The notes under the pieces: generated by a model
What the model saw: only the letters and a program-made list of their open reading frames with translations
Databases searched by the model: none
What the model was told of the DNA's origin: nothing
Position numbers and translations under genes: made by a program
Assembly: GCA_947626265.1 (NCBI GenBank)
Contig: CANQRM010000027.1
Location: 1 to 36,825 of the forward strand
From: an uncultured Oscillospiraceae bacterium
GTDB taxonomy: Bacteria > Bacillota > Clostridia > Oscillospirales > Oscillospiraceae
Direction of reading: 5' to 3'
DNA: 36,825 nt
Shown here: positions 31,970-36,825 of the stretch, piece by piece
Numbering within the stretch: position 1 is the stretch's first letter
Layout: each line of letters starts with the position of its first letter

Positions 31970-32564
31970 ATCCAAAAAACTTTTTCAGGACTTCGTCCTC
32001 CGCGATGGCGGCGTTGATTTTCCGCACAAGCTGTCCGACACGGACATCGCTGATACCGATAATCCTTCCGGCTTCCGCTTTTGACCGACCTTCGATAAGT
32101 ACGAGCCGATACACTTTCTGCCACTGCTCCGGCATCGCCGCGACGATTTCCCGCAGGCGGTCAATGGTATCCGGGACATCTTCTCCGTCATATACGGCAA
32201 GGTTCTCCTCCAAGCGGCTGCTGTCCCCAAGCTCGTCTCCATCAGAATCAGCCTGTCCGTCCAAAGACTCCAGGACACGGTGCCTGCCGGGCAGCTCGTC
32301 CGTAAAAGGCTCCCTGCCGTGCTGCTCCTTAAAATCAGAGATGATTTTTTTCTTCCATTCGTCATAGACAGGCTGGTACCACTCCGGCAGCCTGTTCTCT
32401 TTCGCGTTGATGTACACTTCATGGTCGTCCACCTTGTGGAGGTTGAGGATGTCCACTTCCGTAACCCCATTCTCTCCGGGCTTGTATTCGGTGACGAAGT
32501 TGCCGTCATCATCGAACAGCTTGTAGGTTTCTCTTTTTGCCTGCGGCGTTTTTTTGTACTTCAT
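31968..32564 (-). CDS. Sigma-70-like early regulator
   Basis: 198 residues from ATG at 32564 (AAGGAG seven bases upstream). An N-terminal part of unknown fold (MKYKKTPQAKRETYKLFDDD ... EVDILNLHKVDDHEVYINAK), an acidic middle, and a C-terminal sigma region 4-like helix-turn-helix: IVAAMPEQWQKVYRLVLIEG, RSKAEAGRIIGISDVRVGQL, VRKINAAI. It may direct RNA polymerase to phage early or middle promoters. It has a long structured leader (32595-32705). It is an early gene, second behind the leftward promoter. Confidence 0.85.
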   Translation of the reverse strand: MKYKKTPQAKRETYKLFDDDGNFVTEYKPGENGVTEVDILNLHKVDDHEVYINAKENRLPEWYQPVYDEWKKKIISDFKEQHGREPFTDELPGRHRVLESLDGQADSDGDELGDSSRLEENLAVYDGEDVPDTIDRLREIVAAMPEQWQKVYRLVLIEGRSKAEAGRIIGISDVRVGQLVRKINAAIAEDEVLKKFFG

Positions 32565-32594
32565 ACCTTGACTCCTTAGATTTTCAAAATTTGA

Positions 32595-32705
32595 AATCCT
32601 CAGAGCCGATTTGCGCCATCCTGCAGAGCTAAAACGCAAAAATGGCCGGAACGATGCCGTAGAGAACTACAGCATCCTTCTGGCCATCAAGCAGCTCTGA
32701 GGATT
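32595..32705 (-). other. Nested hairpin leader of the sigma-like gene
   Basis: Outer 12-bp perfect inverted repeat AATCCTCAGAGC / GCTCTGAGGATT (32595-32606 and 32694-32705). Inside is a 21-bp stem on a 4-base loop: ATGGCC / GGCCAT plus GATGCCGTAG / CTACAGCATC (32642-32687). CAGAGCT at 32624-32630 could compete for pairing with the outer right arm. It occupies the entire gap between the first early gene and the sigma-like gene. Confidence 0.75.
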
Positions 32706-32713
32706 CAGTGACT

Positions 32714-32905
32714 TTAGTTATTCAGTTGTTTTGCAGGATTTTGTTTCTTGCATTCGTACTTGGAGCGTTCTTCCCTGACACAGTACGAATGCTTGTCGAG
32801 ATGGACTTTGTAGTACATATCCTTGCGGATCAGGTCTACGGTCTGCGTTTCGGGGTCCCACTCAAACAAGAGAGAGCCTTTGCCGTCCTTTGCGCGAACT
32901 TCCAT
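32714..32905 (-). CDS. First early gene: small protein of unknown function
   Basis: 63 residues starting MEVRAKDGKGSLLFEWDPET, then QTVDLIRKDMYYKVHLDKHS and a Lys/Cys-rich end. AAAGGAGGGG lies 8 bases before the ATG, a very strong site. It is the first clear leftward gene after the early promoter, a place often used for Cro-like or host-takeover proteins, but no DNA-binding motif is visible and I do not recognise a family. Confidence 0.7.
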   Translation of the reverse strand: MEVRAKDGKGSLLFEWDPETQTVDLIRKDMYYKVHLDKHSYCVREERSKYECKKQNPAKQLNN

Positions 32906-32936
32906 ACGTTCTGCCCCTCCTTTCTTCCAATCTCAT
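32862..32936 (-). CDS. Possible leader peptide (24 codons)
   Basis: ATG at 32936 follows GAAGGAGGTG with a good 8-nt spacer and encodes a basic peptide, MRLEERRGRTYGSSRKGRQR then LSLV. It overlaps the start of the next gene in another frame. It could set translation of that gene by coupling. There is no support beyond the ribosome binding site. Confidence 0.3.
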   Translation of the reverse strand: MRLEERRGRTYGSSRKGRQRLSLV

Positions 32937-32988
32937 AGGCACCACCTCCTTCAAAAATAACTCTTGCGTTCATCTGTAAAATGTGATA

Positions 32989-33004
32989 TGAACTTATAGG
33001 TTCA
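32989..33004. promoter_or_regulatory. Repressor operator candidate O2
   Basis: TGAACTTATAGGTTCA, a near-perfect 16-bp palindrome; the exact reverse complement of O1 at 33056-33071. It lies in the leftward early leader. Confidence 0.75.
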
Positions 33005-33014
33005 ATCAATGGCG

Positions 33015-33044
33015 AAAAATAAACCGCCAGCGAAGTTCAGGCGG
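33015..33044 (-). terminator. Early leader terminator / attenuator
   Basis: Minus strand CCGCC - 11-base loop - GGCGG, followed by TTTATTTTT (33015-33023). It lies about 30-55 bases after the start of the leftward early transcript, between the two operators. Confidence 0.7.
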
Positions 33045-33055
33045 CAACAAGAGGC

Positions 33056-33071
33056 TGAACCTATAAGTTCA
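33056..33071. promoter_or_regulatory. Repressor operator candidate O1
   Basis: TGAACCTATAAGTTCA, 16-bp palindrome with TGAAC / GTTCA arms. It covers the expected start point of the leftward early promoter, so a bound repressor would block it. Confidence 0.78.
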
Positions 33072-33077
33072 AACTTA

Positions 33078-33106
33078 TTATACAGCTTTTATATTGAAAG
33101 GTCAAT
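33078..33106 (-). promoter_or_regulatory. Leftward early promoter
   Basis: Minus strand TTGACC (33101-33106), 17-base spacer, TATAAT (33078-33083). Near-consensus sigma-A promoter for the early and replication genes. Confidence 0.9.
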
Positions 33107-33138
33107 AGGTTTTCGCACTTTTAGGTGTAATTTTTTTA

Positions 33139-33162
33139 TGAACCCTCTTGCTTTTAGGTTCA
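33139..33162. promoter_or_regulatory. Spaced operator half-sites O3
   Basis: TGAACC (33139-33144) and GGTTCA (33157-33162) in inverted order, 12 bases apart, across the -35 box and spacer of the repressor promoter. A possible weaker site for autoregulation. Confidence 0.5.
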
Positions 33163-33176
33163 ATATATGGTATAAT
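33148..33176 (+). promoter_or_regulatory. Rightward repressor promoter
   Basis: TTGCTT (33148-33153), 17-base spacer, TATAAT (33171-33176), then GGAGG (33194-33198) and ATG at 33206. Drives the lysogeny operon. Confidence 0.88.
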
Positions 33177-33205
33177 AGGTATAGTCAATGAGTGGAGGTT
33201 GAATT

Positions 33206-33601
33206 ATGACACTGGGCGAATTCATAAAAACAAAGAGAACCGAATTAGGCATGAGCCGAAACTTGCTTGCAACTAAGACGGGCATCAGCCATACAGAAGT
33301 TCAGCGCATAGAGACGAATGAAAGGAAAATGCCTTCACTTAAGGTTTTGTGCGCCTTAGCTGATGCTCTGAATGTTCCGCAGGAGGATTTGCTTAAGGTT
33401 GCCGGATATGCACCGGGCGATGATATGTCTGCTACCCAGCGGGCATTTCCGGGACTTAAAAGCAAAAAGCAACAGGAAACAGTCGAAAAGATAGCGGATG
33501 GTCTTTCAAGAAATGCAGACTTGAAAGACGAAGATTTGGATGACCTATACAAGCAAGTGGAGATGTTTATTGAGTATGCCAAGAGAGAAAAAGATTCCTG
33601 A
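33206..33601 (+). CDS. XRE-family repressor
   Basis: 131 residues. Helix-turn-helix in residues about 5-62: LGEFIKTKRTELGMSRNLLA, TKTGISHTEVQRIETNERKM, PSLKVLCALADALNVPQEDL. The C-terminal half (about 80-131) is helical and acidic, suited to dimerisation. It is the likely lysogeny repressor: it sits next to its promoter and three TGAAC/GTTCA operators, divergent from the early promoter. It overlaps the metallopeptidase gene by 26 bases; such proteases often cleave the paired repressor. GGAGG has a 7-nt spacer. Confidence 0.92.
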   Translation: MTLGEFIKTKRTELGMSRNLLATKTGISHTEVQRIETNERKMPSLKVLCALADALNVPQEDLLKVAGYAPGDDMSATQRAFPGLKSKKQQETVEKIADGLSRNADLKDEDLDDLYKQVEMFIEYAKREKDS

Positions 33602-34964
33602 CAAGCCGCGATTTGATTATGTGACACAGACAGCATATAAGTTCCTGCTCGAATGCGGCTATACCAGGTTTCCGATTTCTCCTTACGACGTCCTCGATGA
33701 ACTGAAGGATTATGTTGTATGCCTTCCGTGGTCGGAGGCAAAGAAAGTGCTGAAATCAGAAGACCCTTTTCATCTGCGTCAACTGCAGGCGGAAGGTCGA
33801 ACCATAAGGATGCGAGGAACAGGAATGTATTACATCGTTTATGATGATGTCACGGTCAACAGCCCTGACCGAATTTCATGGACGATCATGCATGAGATAG
33901 GTCATATCATCCTCGGACACCTTGTCGAATTCAGCGAAACGGCATTGAACCGAGGCGGAATGACATCCAAGCAATATGGCGTCCTGGAAGTCGAGGCGCA
34001 TTACTTTGCGGCGGAATTCCTGATGCCGACAGCCATTTTGAAATATTTTAAGGGGATTACCGTCGATGAGATAGCTCTTCTCTTTGGTGTTTCGGATAAG
34101 GCTGCAGAGAAAAAATATAAGCGAGTATTTGAAAATGACTATTTGCCGAATGGCGAGTATGACAAGCAGGTAATAAGGAATTTTTACAAATTTCTTATTA
34201 CTGAAACGGATGAGGCAATTTACAGAAGTATTTATCGGACATGGGGAATACCGTGGAAGGCTAAGTATGTATCCGTATTTCGCAAGTGCCCGGAATGCTA
34301 TTCATACATTGATGACCCGAAGGCGCAGTACTGTTCCTATTGCGGTTCGGTCATCGAACGCTCCGAGATGTATAACAATATGTTCGAGAGAATGAAGGCT
34401 CGAAGCGAATTCACGAAGATTCCGGGGACAAAGCACTTCGGATATCCATATTCGGATGCGCTGGCTGTCAACGGCTTGCAGTATACGAAGATTACGGTCT
34501 GCCCGGTGTGCTTGAACCATGAATTTTCAAGCGATGCGGCACATTGCCGGATATGCGGCACTCCTCTAATAAACGAGGCAGACCGCATAGAGGACTGCTT
34601 TTCAAAGGAGAATGGATGGGAAACAAGTGCAAATACATGGTATCCGGCTTTTGAAAAGCGATATAAACGGCTTATTACATACAGAGGGCTACTCTTCAAT
34701 GAGAACTGGGTAGATTACGACTATTGGGAATTTACGAAATTTATGATGCGGGGCGTGCGTTCCGGGGTATCAATGGAGTTACACTCAGCAATCCTTTACT
34801 CTCACGCATTTGCTGATGATAATGATGATGTATATATTGTGACCGATACTGCAATGGCAGCGGAAGTCATAAAATCTGAAAAAGAAACCGTATTGTCCTT
34901 TTTGAAAGAGACAGATGACATAGAAAGAAGTCGGCTGGAGGTGTTGGTGGCAAATGATTTATAG
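33576..34964 (+). CDS. ImmA/IrrE-like metallopeptidase fused to two zinc ribbons
   Basis: 462 residues from ATG at 33576, inside the repressor gene. The peptidase part (about 1-215) has the zinc motif HEIGHIILGH (106-115) and a downstream VEAHYFAAEFLMP (about 139-151), as in ImmA/IrrE proteases that cut XRE repressors. The extra C-terminal half has two zinc ribbons: CPEC / CSYC (238-256) and CPVC / CRIC (309-327), then about 130 residues of unknown fold. Usual ImmA proteins are 150-280 residues, so this is an enlarged form. It may sense a signal through the ribbons and then remove the repressor. Confidence 0.88.
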   Translation: MPREKKIPDKPRFDYVTQTAYKFLLECGYTRFPISPYDVLDELKDYVVCLPWSEAKKVLKSEDPFHLRQLQAEGRTIRMRGTGMYYIVYDDVTVNSPDRISWTIMHEIGHIILGHLVEFSETALNRGGMTSKQYGVLEVEAHYFAAEFLMPTAILKYFKGITVDEIALLFGVSDKAAEKKYKRVFENDYLPNGEYDKQVIRNFYKFLITETDEAIYRSIYRTWGIPWKAKYVSVFRKCPECYSYIDDPKAQYCSYCGSVIERSEMYNNMFERMKARSEFTKIPGTKHFGYPYSDALAVNGLQYTKITVCPVCLNHEFSSDAAHCRICGTPLINEADRIEDCFSKENGWETSANTWYPAFEKRYKRLITYRGLLFNENWVDYDYWEFTKFMMRGVRSGVSMELHSAILYSHAFADDNDDVYIVTDTAMAAEVIKSEKETVLSFLKETDDIERSRLEVLVANDL

Positions 34965-35283
34965 AGATGGTTATGAGACTGACAGCAATTTAAGATTCGT
35001 GAGTTGCCCCAGATGTGGCAATGAAGAATACTCGGAAGATGCGATTTACTGCCGAATTTGCGGCTTTTCGGCATATAACGAATGCGAGGGGCACTATGAC
35101 CATGACCAAGATGAATACATAACCCACAGGAATGTCGGTAACGCCAGATATTGTGAGTACTGTGGTCAGCCGACAATGTTGTTTAAAGAAAAACTGCTGA
35201 AGCCTTATACGGAAGTTCAGTCCTCACAAGATGTGCAGGAAGATGAAGACCTTCCCTTTGATACAGATAATTTTCCATTTTAG
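34954..35283 (+). CDS. Zinc-ribbon protein
   Basis: 109 residues. First ribbon CPRCGNEEYSEDAIYCRICG (18-37) closely follows the second ribbon of the protein just upstream (CPVC ... SSDAAHCRICG). A further CEYCG (67-71) may complete a second site with His residues in GHYDHDQDEYITH. The C-terminus is acidic and ends DTDNFPF. It overlaps the upstream gene by 11 bases. No enzyme motif is visible; it is probably an adaptor for the metallopeptidase or the TcmP pair. Confidence 0.75.
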   Translation: MIYRDGYETDSNLRFVSCPRCGNEEYSEDAIYCRICGFSAYNECEGHYDHDQDEYITHRNVGNARYCEYCGQPTMLFKEKLLKPYTEVQSSQDVQEDEDLPFDTDNFPF

Positions 35284-35309
35284 GCTTTAGTAAGAAGAGG
35301 TGAACACAC

Positions 35310-36521
35310 ATGGCAAAAAAGAATGATGACTTTTTCGTAGAAAAGAAACCGTGGTCTAAGGTAAAAGACGAGTTGCTCGGATGTTACTTGAAGCCCTATG
35401 TGGCTAAGATTCTGTATACTCGCAAACCTTTAGCATATGTGGATTGCTTTGCGGGCAAGGGCAAATTTGACGATGGCAATCCGGGTTCGCCTCTTATTGC
35501 ACTTGATATTTTTCGGCAGAGTCTTGCTTCTACAAAGATAGATGGGAATGCACGGATTGGAGCCGCATTTATAGATTTAAACTACGCCTCTGATTTGGAG
35601 ACGAATTTGAGTGCCTATAAAGGGATAAAAATTGTCTCTGGAGCATATGAGGATACCATCGATGCCCTTTTGAAGTCCAAAACCGGGTGTAATGTATTTT
35701 TGTACATAGACCCGTATGGAATAAAGGCTCTCGACTGCACAAAATTTGATGCTTTTGCAAATGGACAGTTTAACACCATTGAACTGCTTATTAACATGAA
35801 CTCGTTCGGCTTTATACGAGAAGCCTGTAACGCTATGGGAACGAAGTTCAAGATTGATGATAGTGGCTTTTTTGATGACCTCGTTGAGTATGATCCTACT
35901 ATTTTAGATGCTACAGATAAATCAATAGAAGCCTTGAATCGCATTGCCGGGGGCGATTACTGGAAGGATATCATCGCACGGTACAAAAGTGGTGAGATTG
36001 ATGGTTATAAGGCTGAGGAATATTTCTCGGAGCAGTATTGCCAGCGTTTGAGCGAGAGCTATAAATACGTTCTGAATATGCCAATCCGCATCCAGCAGAA
36101 TCAACATCCCAAATATCGTATGATTCATGCCACAAACCATCCAGATGGTTGCGTTTTGATGGCCGACAATATTTGCAATCGTTGGGAGCTATTAAAGAAC
36201 ATCCAAAACAGCGGACAGCTGACGTTGTTCCAGGAGACCTTTAACAATCAGATTATCGATGAATCAAAAATAACCGAGTATGTCATCGAACATTTTTCTC
36301 AATGTTACGGCTGGACATCTCTCACGGAAGCGCAGGCGGTATTCTTCGTAAAATACGGCGCGATATGCAAAACCGGAGATATTGCTAAAGTCTTGAAGAA
36401 GTTGGAGAAGGACAAGCGGCTTGAAGTTATGCGAAGTCCGAGCTTAACGGAAAAAGGTAAGCCGTCGACCTTTATGACAGAAGGTCACGGCAAGACCGTA
36501 TCAGTAAAGTGGGTGAGATAA
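35310..36521 (+). CDS. tcmP: Three-Cys-motif partner protein (TcmP-like)
   Basis: 403 residues. Residues 43-61 (YVDCFAGKGKFDDGNPGSP) resemble a SAM- or nucleotide-binding glycine loop; LYIDPYGIK (131-139) resembles the acidic-Pro-Tyr loop of amino methylases. The C-terminal 100 residues have a winged-helix-like part (EAQAVFFVKYGAICKTGDIA, KVLKKLEKDKRL). This is the layout of TcmP, a family named for always lying beside a three-Cys radical-SAM-like protein, mostly on mobile elements. GAGGTG lies before the ATG. Its stop overlaps the next ATG (TAATG). Biochemical role unknown. Confidence 0.85.
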   Translation: MAKKNDDFFVEKKPWSKVKDELLGCYLKPYVAKILYTRKPLAYVDCFAGKGKFDDGNPGSPLIALDIFRQSLASTKIDGNARIGAAFIDLNYASDLETNLSAYKGIKIVSGAYEDTIDALLKSKTGCNVFLYIDPYGIKALDCTKFDAFANGQFNTIELLINMNSFGFIREACNAMGTKFKIDDSGFFDDLVEYDPTILDATDKSIEALNRIAGGDYWKDIIARYKSGEIDGYKAEEYFSEQYCQRLSESYKYVLNMPIRIQQNQHPKYRMIHATNHPDGCVLMADNICNRWELLKNIQNSGQLTLFQETFNNQIIDESKITEYVIEHFSQCYGWTSLTEAQAVFFVKYGAICKTGDIAKVLKKLEKDKRLEVMRSPSLTEKGKPSTFMTEGHGKTVSVKWVR

Positions 36522-36825
36522 TGAAAGTGGCAGGATACATAGAAAGAAAGAGTATGCTCTATCAGACTGGTGTCGAGTACGGAGATTATACAATGAATCA
36601 CGTACTCGGCTGTTCGCACGGCTGCAAATATCCGTGCTATGCCTTTTTGCTTAAGAAGCGATTCGGTCAGGTCAAGACATATGAAGAGTGGTGCCGCCCG
36701 TTTCTTGTATCCAACACGCTTGAACTGCTCGATAAAGAGATACCAAAGTTGAAAGATAAGATACAGTCTGTTCAGCTTTGCTTTACTACCGATCCGTTTA
36801 TGTACGGATACCCGGAAATCCAAGA
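36521..36825 (+). CDS. Radical-SAM-like three-Cys protein, partner of TcmP (partial, runs off the right edge)
   Basis: 101 codons visible. It starts MKVAGYIERKSMLYQTGVEY, then NHVLGCSHGCKYPCYAFLLK, with Cys31, Cys35 and Cys39 (CX3CX3C, one residue longer than the CX3CX2C of classical radical SAM enzymes). Later QLCFTTDPFMYGYPE resembles the strand-and-loop seen in spore-photoproduct-lyase-like and DUF5131 proteins. Together with TcmP just upstream it forms the known gene pair. It probably binds an iron-sulfur cluster. Substrate unknown; the rest lies outside the window. Confidence 0.8.
   Translation, partial: MKVAGYIERKSMLYQTGVEYGDYTMNHVLGCSHGCKYPCYAFLLKKRFGQVKTYEEWCRPFLVSNTLELLDKEIPKLKDKIQSVQLCFTTDPFMYGYPEIQ

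Noticed and set aside
31885-32124. Long N-terminal extension of the 66-residue protein
   Set aside because: Encoded by the end of the sigma-like gene and the 36-nt leader repeat; the same GLRIxxFPFAY text appears before Rha only because the DNA leader is repeated.
32842-32972. 43-codon minus-strand frame starting MNARVIFEGGGAYEIGRKEG
   Set aside because: No ribosome binding site at its ATG, and part of its text is the translation of a ribosome binding site.
33009-33191. 60-codon plus-strand frame across the switch region
   Set aside because: It would include operators, both promoters and the attenuator; no ribosome binding site.
1-36825. CRISPR array, tRNA genes, integrase, att sites, holin or endolysin
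   Set aside because: Looked for and not seen; regular spaced direct repeats and cloverleaf-like sequences are absent, and the lysis and integration genes are presumably outside the window.

Overview
This window is most of a temperate siphophage or prophage from a gut-type Clostridia (Firmicutes) host. The evidence is the HK97-type head genes, the Dit / tape-measure / endopeptidase-type tail genes, the strong GGAGG ribosome binding sites, and early genes of families seen in Clostridia phages (DUF2815, DUF2800, DUF1492, DUF4406, VRR-NUC, Rha). No integrase, holin, endolysin, att site, tRNA, rRNA or CRISPR array is visible, so the element continues past both edges.

Layout. Bases 1-32,936 are read almost entirely leftward (minus strand). 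In transcription order from the right, these are: a divergent control region (about 32,940-33,205); an early and replication block (sigma-like regulator, small proteins, DUF2800 Cas4-like protein, DUF2815 probable ssDNA-binding protein, family A DNA polymerase, Rha, DUF4406, primase-helicase, VRR-NUC, SNF2 helicase; 32,905-22,359); a late switch (DUF1492 sigma-region-4-like protein, HNH nuclease, small terminase); a 7.4-kb cargo block between the two terminase genes (ParB-type DNA methylase, large C5 methylase, amidoligase, gamma-glutamylcyclotransferase, zinc ribbon and small proteins; 20,577-13,332); then the packaging, head and tail genes in the usual siphophage order (13,173-1).

Bases 33,206-36,825 are read rightward. 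They hold the repressor (XRE), an ImmA/IrrE-like metallopeptidase fused to zinc ribbons, a second zinc-ribbon protein, a TcmP (three-Cys-motif partner) protein and the start of its radical-SAM-like three-Cys partner. The genes overlap or abut, and this half is visibly more AT-rich than the leftward half. It looks like a lysogeny operon that also carries a cargo system expressed in the lysogen.

The most useful second looks are: the XRE / protease / zinc-ribbon / TcmP / three-Cys cassette; the amidoligase-cyclotransferase cassette lodged between the terminase subunits, with its repeated promoter-like modules and a C-terminal module shared by two otherwise unrelated proteins; a C5 methylase whose recognition region is a roughly 40-residue degenerate repeat array; a clear A AAA AAC frameshift site in the tail chaperone gene; and several RNA structures (a 36-nt leader repeated twice next to a terminator, a nested 111-bp hairpin, an early attenuator between two operators, and a terminator palindrome repeated inside a coding gene). 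All family names come from reading the sequence by eye; no database search was run.
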